Below, piece by piece: positions 8,605-17,594 of a stretch of DNA of 64,000 nt. Each line of letters begins with the position of its first letter. Within the stretch, counting starts at the first letter, position 1. The position numbers and the translations under genes were made by a program. This DNA comes from Cellulophaga sp. 20_2_10 (GTDB lineage: Bacteria > Bacteroidota > Bacteroidia > Flavobacteriales > Flavobacteriaceae), in the NCBI RefSeq assembly GCF_023476645.1, contig NZ_JAMCOJ010000010.1:1-64000 (forward strand), read 5' to 3'. The notes beneath the pieces are model-generated. The model was given only the letters and a program-made list of their open reading frames with translations. It had not been told where the DNA came from and did no database searches.

Positions 8605-8612
8605 TCGTGTAA

Positions 8613-9332
8613 CTATTGTTTATTTAATGTCCAGTCATATGGGTAATAAGACACTTTTGCTTTCGTATCAATCTTTTCTTCTCTGTATAGGTTTACAAAA
8701 TCTATTAATGATTTTCCGTCTTGTGTAAAATCCCCTTTGTACCATTCAAAAATCTGAGAAAGCTTTACCTTATTTTTATGAACCATTATAAAACTTGGAT
8801 TATTAATCGCTATTTGCGTTTGTATTTGCAATTGATCCTCTAGTAAACTTGGCATATAGGCTTCGTTAATAATTGGAGGACAACCTAGGCCTGCACATAC
8901 CAATACAAAATGAAAACGTGGTTCTTTAGGAAAAACTGAGCGTAACATTTTATGTTCCATATCATTTAACGTAAGTTCCTTACCTGCTACATTGTGTTTA
9001 ATTTTATCAAAAAAACCTGCTTTATCTAGCGGAGACTTTAAAGGATAATTATTTACCACATTTTTAATTACTGATATATTGTAAGCATTAATCCAAAATG
9101 CTTGGTATTCCGTAGCCTTACTTTTTGTTACCTGTATAGATTTAATATCTGTAACCAACTCATCTAATAATGCGGGACTTGCCTTTATATCCTTATAGGC
9201 TACTTTACCGTTAGCCACATAAGTATTAAAAAAAGTGTTAGCTTTAGTGAAAAACTGATTTGTATCTTGAGAATAAATAGATGTACTACTTAAAAAGAAG
9301 AGCATTACTGTTATTTTAATAGTATTTTTCAT
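8613..9332 (-). CDS. Exported DUF547 protein
   Basis: 239 residues with a cleavable-looking signal peptide 1-22 (STSIYSQ). The DUF547 signature is clear: YQAFWINAYNISVIKN near 76-91, then FVLVCAGLGCPPI at 142-154 with two conserved cysteines, and LSQIFEWYKGDF near the C-terminus. It is a paralogue of the gene at 2182-2934 but has a cleavable signal instead of an anchor. No function is established for the family. It is the first gene of a leftward group. Confidence 0.85.
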   Translation of the reverse strand: MKNTIKITVMLFFLSSTSIYSQDTNQFFTKANTFFNTYVANGKVAYKDIKASPALLDELVTDIKSIQVTKSKATEYQAFWINAYNISVIKNVVNNYPLKSPLDKAGFFDKIKHNVAGKELTLNDMEHKMLRSVFPKEPRFHFVLVCAGLGCPPIINEAYMPSLLEDQLQIQTQIAINNPSFIMVHKNKVKLSQIFEWYKGDFTQDGKSLIDFVNLYREEKIDTKAKVSYYPYDWTLNKQ

Positions 9333-9547
9333 AATAAGATTGGTGTTATTTAATAAGTATGTCGATCTCTTTTAACAAAACATACAACATTGTCTTTATT
9401 TTATCTGAAGCAAAGAAACCCGTTAAGTATCACATTTTCATAACAAAAAGAAATCAAGTTTATTCTTATTTAGAAAACATATAAATAACCAATTCTCCGT
9501 TAAGTTTAGCCGTTTAAGCACGACAGAGACACTATTATTTTAAATCT

Positions 9548-10891
9548 ATGGAGCACATTGTTATTATTGGAAATGGTATTGCAGGCATAACAGCCGCAAG
9601 ACACATTCGTAAATTATCTGACAAAAGAATCACAATTATTTCTGCCGAATCCGAGTACTTCTTTTCTAGAACTGCACTTATGTATGTTTATATGGGACAT
9701 ATGAAATTTGAGCACACACAACCTTATGAAAATTGGTTTTGGAAAAAAAACAGAATAGATCTTGTAAAAGGATATGTTAACAATGTAGACCACGCAAATA
9801 AAAAAGTACAATTAGAAGACTCTTCTATTTCTTATGATAAATTAATTATTGCAACCGGCTCTAAACCAAATAAATTTGGATGGCCAGGACAAGATTTAAA
9901 AGGCGTACAAGGCTTATACTCTAAACAAGATTTAGAACAACTACAAGAAAATGCTCCTGATAACAAAACGTGTAAAAGAGCGGTTATAGTTGGTGGAGGG
10001 TTAATTGGTATAGAAATGGCTGAAATGCTCCGTAGTCGCAAAATACCAGTTACTTTTTTAGTTAGAGAAAATAGTTTTTGGAATGGTGTTTTACCTAAGG
10101 GTGAGTCCGAACTTATTAACGAACACATTCTAGAACACCATATAGACTTACGTTTAAATACCAATTTAGTAGAAATTATTTCTGATGAAAACGGTCGCGC
10201 AAAAGCTATTACCACAGATAAAGGAGAAACTATAGAATGTAGCGTTGTTGGCCTTACAGCAGGCGTATCGCCAAATGTAGATTTCTTAAAAGAATCTGGG
10301 ATAGAATTAGGTCGTGGCGTTAAAGTAAATAGGCTTTTAGAGACTACTATTAAAGACATTTATGCCATTGGAGACTGCGCAGAACAGCACCAAGGTATAG
10401 ACAACAGAAGACCAATTGAAGCTGTTTGGTACACAGGAAGAATGATGGGCGAAACTCTTGCACAAACCATTTGCGGCAACCAAACGGAATACAAACCTGG
10501 ACACTGGTTTAACTCGGCTAAATTTCTAGATGTAGAGTACCAAACCTATGGCTGGGTATTTAGTGAGCGTAGCAAACAAGATCACGAGGCTCATTTTCAC
10601 TGGAGACATCCTAAAGAAAAAATATGTATTACAGTTGCATACCATAAAGACACTAAAGAATTTTTAGGTATAAATACATTCGGAATTCGTATGAGACACG
10701 AGGTTTTTAACAAGTGGCTAACCCAGAAAAAAGAAGTAGAATACGTGCTTCAATATTTAAAAGATGCCAATTTTGATCCTGAATTTTATAAGCAATACGA
10801 AACTGAAATTTTAGCAAAGTACAATGCTGAATTTAACACTAGCTTATCAACAAAAAAGAAAAGTTTAAAAAGAATATTCAACATCGCTTAA
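9548..10891 (+). CDS. FAD-dependent NAD(P)H oxidoreductase
   Basis: 447 residues of the pyridine nucleotide-disulfide oxidoreductase class. FAD Rossmann motif GNGIAG at 8-13, ATGS at 102-105, NAD(P) Rossmann motif GGGLIG at 149-154, and AIGDC at 273-277 for the flavin ribityl contact. No CxxxxC redox disulfide follows the first Rossmann motif, so it resembles NirB or ferredoxin-reductase-type proteins rather than disulfide reductases. It is soluble. The next gene, 12 bases downstream, encodes a membrane iron-sulfur protein, so an electron-transfer pair is a fair inference; donors and acceptors are unknown. Confidence 0.88.
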   Translation: MEHIVIIGNGIAGITAARHIRKLSDKRITIISAESEYFFSRTALMYVYMGHMKFEHTQPYENWFWKKNRIDLVKGYVNNVDHANKKVQLEDSSISYDKLIIATGSKPNKFGWPGQDLKGVQGLYSKQDLEQLQENAPDNKTCKRAVIVGGGLIGIEMAEMLRSRKIPVTFLVRENSFWNGVLPKGESELINEHILEHHIDLRLNTNLVEIISDENGRAKAITTDKGETIECSVVGLTAGVSPNVDFLKESGIELGRGVKVNRLLETTIKDIYAIGDCAEQHQGIDNRRPIEAVWYTGRMMGETLAQTICGNQTEYKPGHWFNSAKFLDVEYQTYGWVFSERSKQDHEAHFHWRHPKEKICITVAYHKDTKEFLGINTFGIRMRHEVFNKWLTQKKEVEYVLQYLKDANFDPEFYKQYETEILAKYNAEFNTSLSTKKKSLKRIFNIA

Positions 10892-10903
10892 TCAATAAAA
10901 AAA

Positions 10904-12484
10904 ATGAAGACAATTAAATATTTAGGCCTTGTTATTTTCTTAGTGGGATTGGGCATTTTTGCTGCAACACCCTTTTTAGGGAATTTTAAAGTAGACCAAA
11001 AAGGTTTTGATGAAATTATTACGAGTCAAGGTATTAAAAGTGAAATCTTAATTAAAGATCTTAGCTCTAAAATAATAAATAAGGATTTTTCTAGTTCAAC
11101 GTTTTTAGCTCCTGTTTTAGAAGACGCAATAGAGCGTGCTAATGCTACACATATAAAAAACAAAGAATGGGGCAAAAAGGTTTACGCTACCGGAGATAAT
11201 ATGGCCGCAGCAATGCGTAAATCCTCTAGTTATGGCTTTATTCCCGAGAACAAAGGCATTATGTGGTTTTTAACCTTTGGTTTAGGTATAATAGGCGCAT
11301 TGCTTTTTATATTACCTAATATTGTTTTACTTGGTAAAAAAGGAATAAAGAATGATGGTATTTACCTGCAAAGCGCTACAAATCGCGGTTTAGTTGCCTG
11401 GCTTGTTTTCTTCTTTTTAGTAAGTTTTTATATCATACTTTATTTCTTTTCTGAATACGCAGTAAACTGGACATTTTTAGTAGATCCTATTAGTGAAACT
11501 CTTAGTGGCAACCCTGCAGGTCATTGGTTTGTTTACGGATTTATGTACTGTGTAGTTATGTCTGTTATGGCAGTACGTATGTACATAAAATACAGGCATA
11601 ATATGTATCAAATATTCCGTACTACGTCTGTTTTATTTTTTCAGATAGTATTTGCATTCTTAATTCCGGAAATTATGGTGCGTTTGCAAATGCCTTATTA
11701 TGATTTTAAAAATGCGTTTCCGCTAGATTACGATTTCTTTTTTCAATGGAACTTAAAAGATCTTATTGCCAATGGCGGCATAGGAATATTTATTCTTGTT
11801 TGGGGTATTGTATTAACGTTAGTAATTGTACCAATAATGGTTTATTTCTTTGGAAAAAGATGGTACTGTTCTTGGGTTTGTGGCTGTGGCGGTTTAGCAG
11901 AAACATTAGGAGATCCATATAGACAACATTCAAGCAAATCTTTATTTTCTTGGAAAGTAGAACGCTGGTTAATACATGCTGTACTGGTTTTTGCGGTAGG
12001 TATGACGCTTATGACCCTTTACAGTTTCTTTGCAGAGTCTAGCACAGTATTAGGCATAAAAACACAAACAGTACAAAACGTATATAGTCTTTTAATTGGT
12101 GCAATTTTCGCTGGAGTTATTGGCACTGGATTCTATCCAATTTTTGGAAACAGAGTATGGTGTAGATTTGGTTGTCCTTTAGCCGCTTATTTAGGTTTTG
12201 TACAACGTTTTAAATCTAGATTTAGAATTACAACAAACGGTGGTCAATGTATTTCTTGTGGTAACTGCTCTACCTATTGTGAGCAAGGTATAGATGTGCG
12301 TGCTTATGCGCAAAAAGGAGAAAACATTGTACGTTCTAGTTGTGTAGGTTGTGGTGTATGTTCTGCTGTTTGCCCTCGTGGAGTTTTAAAATTAGAAAAC
12401 GGACCAGAAGAAGGACGTATTAACCCTACAGAAGTTTTATTAGGTAACGATGTTGATCTAATGGATTTGGTCAATAAAAAATAA
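10904..12484 (+). CDS. Membrane 4Fe-4S ferredoxin protein, NapH/CcoG-like
   Basis: 526 residues. An N-terminal membrane segment (about 5-25) is followed by a soluble stretch and then several membrane helices from about 120 on. Cys-rich motifs CSWVCGCGG and WCRFGCP flank membrane segments as in NapH/RdxA-type proteins. The C-terminus has two ferredoxin clusters, each C-x2-C-x2-C-x3-C: Cys449, 452, 455, 459 and Cys480, 483, 486, 490. It should move electrons between a quinone or cytosolic donor and a membrane acceptor. The upstream flavoprotein is the natural partner. Confidence 0.85.
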   Translation: MKTIKYLGLVIFLVGLGIFAATPFLGNFKVDQKGFDEIITSQGIKSEILIKDLSSKIINKDFSSSTFLAPVLEDAIERANATHIKNKEWGKKVYATGDNMAAAMRKSSSYGFIPENKGIMWFLTFGLGIIGALLFILPNIVLLGKKGIKNDGIYLQSATNRGLVAWLVFFFLVSFYIILYFFSEYAVNWTFLVDPISETLSGNPAGHWFVYGFMYCVVMSVMAVRMYIKYRHNMYQIFRTTSVLFFQIVFAFLIPEIMVRLQMPYYDFKNAFPLDYDFFFQWNLKDLIANGGIGIFILVWGIVLTLVIVPIMVYFFGKRWYCSWVCGCGGLAETLGDPYRQHSSKSLFSWKVERWLIHAVLVFAVGMTLMTLYSFFAESSTVLGIKTQTVQNVYSLLIGAIFAGVIGTGFYPIFGNRVWCRFGCPLAAYLGFVQRFKSRFRITTNGGQCISCGNCSTYCEQGIDVRAYAQKGENIVRSSCVGCGVCSAVCPRGVLKLENGPEEGRINPTEVLLGNDVDLMDLVNKK

Positions 12485-12488
12485 AAAT

Positions 12489-12971
12489 ATGTTTTACCGC
12501 TTAATCCTTGTTTCTGTTATTTTAGTAACAGCCGTTATAAATACAGATTCTAAAAAATACAATAAAGAATTTTACCCATCTGGAGCTATAAAATCTGAAG
12601 GATGGACAAAAAATAATATAAAAGAAGGTTTTTGGAAATTCTATTATGAAGATAAATCTTTGGCCAAACAAGGACATTATGAAGACAATAAAAAAGAAAA
12701 GTATTGGTACTTTTACTCGCCAGAAGGAAAATTAGAAAAAGAAGGTCGTTTTAAAAGCGATGAAAAAACCGGTTGGTGGCAGTTTTATACAAGTAGTGGC
12801 AAAATAAATCATAAATGCCAATTGGTACATGATCTTAAAAATGGATACTGCTTAAAATATAAAAATGAAAAATTATCTTCTGCAGAAAAATATAAAAATG
12901 GCAAAAAGATTAAAGAATGGTTTAGTTTTGCTGGTTTTAAAAAGGAAAATAACTTATCCGATTTAAGGTAA
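12489..12971 (+). CDS. MORN-repeat (YwqK-like) protein
   Basis: 160 residues with a short hydrophobic N-terminus (about 5-17). Three to four MORN_2-like repeats follow, with the pattern YPSGAIKSEGWTKNNIKEGFW, EGRFKSDEKTGWW and so on. Bacteroidota proteins of this sort are often labelled YwqK-family, but no toxin partner is visible here. It starts 4 bases after the ferredoxin gene, and its stop overlaps the next glycosyltransferase start by one base, so it belongs to the same transcript. No molecular role can be assigned. Confidence 0.75.
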   Translation: MFYRLILVSVILVTAVINTDSKKYNKEFYPSGAIKSEGWTKNNIKEGFWKFYYEDKSLAKQGHYEDNKKEKYWYFYSPEGKLEKEGRFKSDEKTGWWQFYTSSGKINHKCQLVHDLKNGYCLKYKNEKLSSAEKYKNGKKIKEWFSFAGFKKENNLSDLR

Positions 12972-13660
12972 TGACAGAAATAAACGTAATTATTCCGGCT
13001 TATAATGAGGCCGAATCTATTGGGAAAGTTATAAAAGAAATACCTTCTTCTGTTTCTGAAATCATTGTTGTTAATAATAATTCTACAGATGAAACAGTTG
13101 CAAATGCAATAAAAGCAGGTGCTACGGTACTTACAGAAACCAGAAAAGGATACGGCTATGCCTGCCTAAAAGGTATGGATTATATCGCTAAAAAAGCTAG
13201 TAAGCCAGATATCATCGTATTTATTGACGGAGACTACTCAGATTATCCAGAAGAATTAACAAAGATTGTAGAACCTATCTTAAAAAATAATTTTGATTTT
13301 GTAGTTGGTGCCCGCACTAGAAAATTAAGAGAAAAAGGAAGTATGACACCCCAACAAGTTTTTGGAAATAAACTTGCTACAGTGTTAATGAAAATCTTCT
13401 TTAGGGCTAATTTCACTGACCTTGGACCATTTAGAGCTATTAAATACAATACCCTATTAGCACTAGATATGCAAGACAAAACTTATGGATGGACGGTTGA
13501 AATGCAACTTAAAATTCTAAAGAAAAAGTTAAAATATATAGAGGTACCTGTACGTTATAAAAAAAGAATTGGCGTATCAAAGGTCTCAGGCACAGTAAAA
13601 GGTACTATATTTGCCGGTATAAAAATCCTTGGATGGATATTTAAATACAGCTTTAAATAA
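12971..13660 (+). CDS. GT2 glycosyltransferase, polyprenyl-phosphate sugar synthase-like
   Basis: 229 residues with no membrane segment. Motifs of the DPM1/DPM-like subgroup: VIIPAYNEAESIGKVI at 6-21, VNNNSTDET at 34-42 and FIDGDYSDYP near 84-93 with the DGD metal site. Enzymes of this subgroup move a sugar from a nucleotide to polyprenyl phosphate. The genes downstream encode a membrane processive-type GT2 and a GT-C type membrane enzyme that could use such lipid-linked sugars. The start overlaps the preceding stop by one base. Confidence 0.85.
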   Translation: MTEINVIIPAYNEAESIGKVIKEIPSSVSEIIVVNNNSTDETVANAIKAGATVLTETRKGYGYACLKGMDYIAKKASKPDIIVFIDGDYSDYPEELTKIVEPILKNNFDFVVGARTRKLREKGSMTPQQVFGNKLATVLMKIFFRANFTDLGPFRAIKYNTLLALDMQDKTYGWTVEMQLKILKKKLKYIEVPVRYKKRIGVSKVSGTVKGTIFAGIKILGWIFKYSFK

Positions 13661-13662
13661 AT

Positions 13663-15147
13663 ATGGAAATTGCAATTACATACATAATTATTGGTATCTA
13701 CAGTTTAGCTCTTTTGTTGATCTTTTTCTACAGCCTAGCACAACTTAATCTGCTAGTCAATTATTTAGGCTACAAAAGAAGAAACAAAGACGCACCTAAA
13801 TTTAACCTTTTAGATGCAAAAGAGATTCCTTTAGTAACGATACAACTTCCTATTTACAATGAAGAATATGTAGTTGAAAGACTTTTAGAAAACATTGCAA
13901 AAATAGAATACCCAAGTAGCAAACTAGAAATTCAAGTTTTAGATGACTCCACAGATGATTCTGTTATAGATACAGCGAAACAAATTGAAGAGCTGCAAAA
14001 AACTGGTTTAGACATACAACATATTAGAAGAACCAACAGACAAGGCTATAAAGCTGGTGCTCTAAAAGAAGGTCTAATAACAGCAAAAGGTGATTTTATT
14101 GCTATTTTTGATGCCGATTTTTTACCTGACTCAGACTGGTTAAAGAAAACTGTTATTTACTTTAAAGATGAAGAAATAGGAGTTGTACAAACGAGATGGG
14201 GACATATAAACAGAGATTATTCTGTGTTAACAAGAATACAAGCCTTTGCACTGGATGCTCACTTTACTTTAGAACAAGTTGGTAGAAACGCTAAGGGACA
14301 CTTTATAAACTTTAATGGTACAGCTGGTATTTGGAGAAAGACCTGTATTATAGATGCTGGTAACTGGGAAGGCGATACCTTAACTGAGGATTTAGACTTA
14401 AGTTACCGCGCACAATTAAAAAACTGGAAATTTAAATATTTAGAAGACGTAGAAACACCCGCTGAATTGCCGGTTGTTATTTCTGCTGCTCGTTCGCAAC
14501 AATTTAGATGGAATAAAGGTGGTGCAGAAAACTTTAGAAAATCTGTAGTTAGCGTTGTTAGTGCTAAAAACATCTCTTTTAAAACGAAGTTCCACGGTGT
14601 AATGCACTTACTAAACAGCTCAATGTTTTTATGTGTATTTCTAGTTGCTCTTTTAAGCATACCAATGCTTTACATAAAAAACAGAAACGAATCTTTAGGC
14701 TGGGTTTTTGAAGTAACTAGCTTCTTTATTTTAAGCACTGTAATTTTATTTGTTTGTTATTGGTTTACATTTAAAAGCATACAAGGAAGTAGCTTTAGTA
14801 AATTTATAGATTACATAAGACTTTTCTTTACATTCTTTTCTATTGCCTTAGGTTTCTCTTTACACAATACACTTGCCGTTATAGAAGGACACAGAGGTAA
14901 AAGAAGTGAATTTGTACGTACTCCTAAATTTAATATTAATAACATATCTGATAGTTGGAAAGGAAATAAATACCTTACTAAAAAATTATCTCCAAATATG
15001 ATTTTAGAATTTGGTCTAATGCTATATTTCTTATTTGGCATGTACTCTGCTATTCCTCTTAACGATTTTGGATTGTTCCCTTTTCACTTTATGTTGTTCT
15101 TAGGGTTTGGGTACGTTTTCTTTAATTCGCTTACAGCTAAGGCTTAA
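13663..15147 (+). CDS. Cellulose-synthase-like membrane glycosyltransferase
   Basis: 494 residues. One membrane helix lies at about 5-27 and several in the last 180 residues. The catalytic domain carries all four processive GT2 signatures: DDS at 94-96, DAD at 150-152, TED at 241-243 and QQFRW at 279-283 (Q-x-x-R-W). Such enzymes polymerise or transfer beta-linked sugars across the inner membrane. No bcsB, bcsZ or c-di-GMP PilZ domain is seen nearby, so true cellulose synthesis is unlikely. It begins 2 bases after the DPM1-like gene. Confidence 0.87.
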   Translation: MEIAITYIIIGIYSLALLLIFFYSLAQLNLLVNYLGYKRRNKDAPKFNLLDAKEIPLVTIQLPIYNEEYVVERLLENIAKIEYPSSKLEIQVLDDSTDDSVIDTAKQIEELQKTGLDIQHIRRTNRQGYKAGALKEGLITAKGDFIAIFDADFLPDSDWLKKTVIYFKDEEIGVVQTRWGHINRDYSVLTRIQAFALDAHFTLEQVGRNAKGHFINFNGTAGIWRKTCIIDAGNWEGDTLTEDLDLSYRAQLKNWKFKYLEDVETPAELPVVISAARSQQFRWNKGGAENFRKSVVSVVSAKNISFKTKFHGVMHLLNSSMFLCVFLVALLSIPMLYIKNRNESLGWVFEVTSFFILSTVILFVCYWFTFKSIQGSSFSKFIDYIRLFFTFFSIALGFSLHNTLAVIEGHRGKRSEFVRTPKFNINNISDSWKGNKYLTKKLSPNMILEFGLMLYFLFGMYSAIPLNDFGLFPFHFMLFLGFGYVFFNSLTAKA

Positions 15148-15187
15148 AAATATTATTTTACAGTGTAATCAGTTTAATGATCTTTGA

Positions 15188-15841
15188 ATGGATAAATTTG
15201 AAATTCATATTTCTCCTGAAATAATTAATCAGATAAAAATAGGTATTGAAAAATACGAATCACTCCAAAAAAAAGATGGATTTATCAAACTAGCAAATTT
15301 AGGATGGTATGTTAACGGAAAAACATCTCTCACTCAAGCTTCTAATTTAATGGATCTTGCTCATAACGGAAAAGTATCTGATATCAACAATTACCTAACT
15401 AACTATTATAAAAAAGAATTATCGGAAAGGATATTTTCTTTTGACAAATTTCAGTCTAAACGTTCGTTTATAATAAAAGAGGCAGTTGAATGTCATTTAT
15501 CAGGTAAATATTATGCATCTGTACCTTTGTTTTTACCACAAGCAGATGGTCTATGTAGTAAACTTCTATTTAAAACCAAGGATAGGAAAAGAGAGCTCAA
15601 ACAACTAGTAAAAGGAAAAATAAAAAATGATTTTTTTCTAAACATACTTAATTCAGTTCTGAGGACGAATAAAATTGATGAATATTTTTCTGATGATTTT
15701 GATACATCGACTGGACTGAATAGACACGCTGTTTTACACGGTTATGACACCGATTATGGCACAGAATTAAACAGTTTAAAAGCTTTCTCTTTACTGCTTT
15801 TTATTTATGATTTCCTCATTTTCAAAAATGAAAAATCATAA
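15188..15841 (+). CDS. HEPN-like protein of unknown function
   Basis: 217 residues, all-helical by appearance, with no signal peptide. Near the C-terminus the sequence LNRHAVLHG holds Arg179-x4-His184, which fits the R-x4-6-H motif of HEPN-superfamily ribonucleases found in toxin and abortive-infection systems. A cluster of basic residues lies at 132-147. It sits alone between two glycosyltransferase genes, is followed by about 215 AT-rich bases without a gene, and has no visible antitoxin or nucleotidyltransferase partner, so it looks like an accessory insertion. RNase activity is inferred from the motif only. Confidence 0.65.
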   Translation: MDKFEIHISPEIINQIKIGIEKYESLQKKDGFIKLANLGWYVNGKTSLTQASNLMDLAHNGKVSDINNYLTNYYKKELSERIFSFDKFQSKRSFIIKEAVECHLSGKYYASVPLFLPQADGLCSKLLFKTKDRKRELKQLVKGKIKNDFFLNILNSVLRTNKIDEYFSDDFDTSTGLNRHAVLHGYDTDYGTELNSLKAFSLLLFIYDFLIFKNEKS

Positions 15842-16056
15842 AGAGTCCGATTAATATTGACATAAATCTAGATTAAAACATTTCTTCATATTAAATTTCT
15901 ATTTTAAATTTATTTGCAATCATAATTTTGTTAGGATAGTGAATTTTTAATGACTATTGCATTTATACACTTCATTTCTTAACTATATTACTTAGAAAAG
16001 AGAATTGTATATTTTTTAGTACTTTAGAAGACTTAATGTAAATTATAATTTTAGTA

Positions 16057-17430
16057 ATGCTAGTAAAAATTTCATCATACTATAGGCTACATAAAATACC
16101 TATACTATTACTTGTTGCTAGCTTACTTTTTTATTACACTTTTGCCTATTACTTAGATCGTACAGACTTTCCAAAACTTATTACGCTTGCCGCTGCGTTA
16201 TTTTTTCTTTGCTACAAGCTTATTCAATTCGAAAAATGGAATTTTAAACTACTGCTAACAGCAGGGATACTGTTTAGACTTGTATTTTTGTTTGTGATTC
16301 CAATACTGTCTCAAGATTTTCATAGATTTATCTGGGACGGAGAATTAGTTCTGCAAGGTATAAACCCGTATTTACAGACCCCAAATACCATAATAAAAGA
16401 AGGTACTATACTCATAGAAAATTCTGCGCAGATGTATGCTAGTATGGGAGAAATTAGTGCAAAAAACTTTAGTAATTACCCTCCCCTAAACCAGTTACTA
16501 TTTGCTTTTGCAGCTCTGTTTTCTGGTAAAAGTGCAATTGGTGGTATTGTTACAATGCGTTTAATTATTATTCTAGCAGATATTGGTATTGTCTACTTTG
16601 GAAGAAAGTTACTTTTAAAACTAAATTTATCATCACACTTACTATTTTGGTATTTTTTAAATCCATTGGTAATTATAGAGCTTACCGGTAATCTTCATTT
16701 TGAAGGTGTAATGCTATTTTTCTTTATATGGAGTATGTATCTCCTTAGTCAAAAAAAATACATTTTAGCTGCTCCAATCCTAGCTTTTTCTATCGCTATA
16801 AAATTAGTGCCACTTATCTTTTTACCACTATTCTTAAGACATTTAGGAGTTAAAAAAGCTATTCAGTTTTATGCAATAATAGGAGTAACAATACTTGCTT
16901 TACTGCTTCCCTTCTATTCATCAGAGTTTATAAATAACTATACTACTACAATAGGACTCTGGTTTAGTAATTTTGAGTTTAATGCTAGTATTTACAATAT
17001 CGTAAAAAAGATAGCCGAGTTAAACGGGAGTAAAAATTGGGAAACCATAAGAGCATTTGGCAAAATATCACCTTATATAACCATTTCTGTTGTTTTACTT
17101 TTCTCCTTTTTAAAGAGCAACAAAACAATAACTAGCTTATTCACTAGTATGCTTTGGGTCCTTACCATTTATTACTTTATTTCTACAACAGTACATCCTT
17201 GGTACATTATTTCTTTAGTAGTACTTAGTCTATTTACTAGGTTTAGATATGCTATTTTATGGTCTGCTGCTGTATTTCTAAGCTATTGGACATACTCTAA
17301 TCCAAATTTTACAGAGCATTTAGGAATACTAACAATTGAGTATACTTTAATTTTAGGCTATATTTTATACGAAATACTTAGACTAAACAAACAAAAATTA
17401 CTTTTTTCGAAAAATAAAACAGTAAATTAG
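16057..17430 (+). CDS. GT-C/GT87-like polytopic mannosyltransferase
   Basis: 457 residues with about eleven membrane segments. The first extracytoplasmic loop contains LSQDFHRFIWDGELVLQGINPY, whose acidic residues match the catalytic loop of GT-C enzymes that use polyprenyl-phosphate sugars. It ends with a basic cytoplasmic tail. Two glycosyltransferases upstream, one of them a probable polyprenyl-phosphate sugar synthase, suggest a shared glycolipid or glycan pathway, now separated by the HEPN-like gene. The exact donor and product are unknown. Confidence 0.75.
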   Translation: MLVKISSYYRLHKIPILLLVASLLFYYTFAYYLDRTDFPKLITLAAALFFLCYKLIQFEKWNFKLLLTAGILFRLVFLFVIPILSQDFHRFIWDGELVLQGINPYLQTPNTIIKEGTILIENSAQMYASMGEISAKNFSNYPPLNQLLFAFAALFSGKSAIGGIVTMRLIIILADIGIVYFGRKLLLKLNLSSHLLFWYFLNPLVIIELTGNLHFEGVMLFFFIWSMYLLSQKKYILAAPILAFSIAIKLVPLIFLPLFLRHLGVKKAIQFYAIIGVTILALLLPFYSSEFINNYTTTIGLWFSNFEFNASIYNIVKKIAELNGSKNWETIRAFGKISPYITISVVLLFSFLKSNKTITSLFTSMLWVLTIYYFISTTVHPWYIISLVVLSLFTRFRYAILWSAAVFLSYWTYSNPNFTEHLGILTIEYTLILGYILYEILRLNKQKLLFSKNKTVN

Positions 17431-17449
17431 GTCAGCTCAATATAATTTG

Positions 17450-17457
17450 TACATTTG
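17450..17457 (+). promoter_or_regulatory. -7 box of the arginine operon leader
   Basis: TACATTTG is an exact match to the Bacteroidota -7 consensus TAnnTTTG. The matching -33 position (17427-17430) reads TTAG, a weak fit. Transcription would begin near 17464, only a few bases before the leader ATG at 17466, making the leader ORF almost leaderless. Confidence 0.5.
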
Positions 17458-17465
17458 ATATTGTA

Positions 17466-17549
17466 ATGAGCAAGAACACAAACATTTTATTTACCAGCAG
17501 GGTTTCTACACCCTTAGCTATGCTTGTTCCTGCACGTCGCCGCCCGTAA
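17466..17549 (+). CDS. Arginine operon leader peptide ending Arg-Arg-Arg-Pro
   Basis: A 27-codon ORF, too short for routine callers, lies between a consensus -7 box and an intrinsic-terminator hairpin, ahead of the arginine biosynthesis operon. It begins MSKNTNILFTSR and ends AMLVPARRRP then TAA. The three consecutive Arg codons (CGT CGC CGC at 17535-17543) followed by Pro immediately precede the stop. An Arg run in a leader before arginine genes is the classical sign of amino-acid-sensing translation, either by starvation stalling or by a nascent-chain arrest. The local GC content is well above the surrounding sequence. Expression is not shown. The exact coupling between translation and termination is unresolved. 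Confidence 0.7.
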   Translation: MSKNTNILFTSRVSTPLAMLVPARRRP

Positions 17550-17553
17550 GGGT
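17510..17553 (+). promoter_or_regulatory. Leader stem enclosing the Arg codons
   Basis: ACCCTTA at 17510-17516 is the exact reverse complement of TAAGGGT at 17547-17553, giving a 7-bp stem whose 30-base loop holds the Arg codons and whose 3' arm includes the leader stop codon. A translating or stalled ribosome would disrupt it. It does not overlap the terminator hairpin, so it is not a simple antiterminator. Confidence 0.45.
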
Positions 17554-17566
17554 ATATACTTCTTTT

Positions 17567-17594
17567 GGAATTAGGTGAGTCCAGTTCCGTTTTT
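17567..17594 (+). terminator. Attenuator-like intrinsic terminator before the arg genes
   Basis: GGAATT at 17567-17572 pairs with AGTTCC at 17583-17588 (one G-U pair); after one bulged A, GG pairs with CC around the loop TGAGT. The stem is followed by GTTTTT (17589-17594). It lies 45 bases before the first arg-operon gene and after the leader ORF, where a terminator makes sense only as a conditional attenuator. TTCC at 17527-17530 could compete for the GGAA arm, but that pairing is short. Confidence 0.6.

Noticed and set aside
13663-15147. Cellulose synthase BcsA
   Set aside because: The catalytic motifs fit, but there is no PilZ domain and no bcsB, bcsC or bcsZ neighbour.
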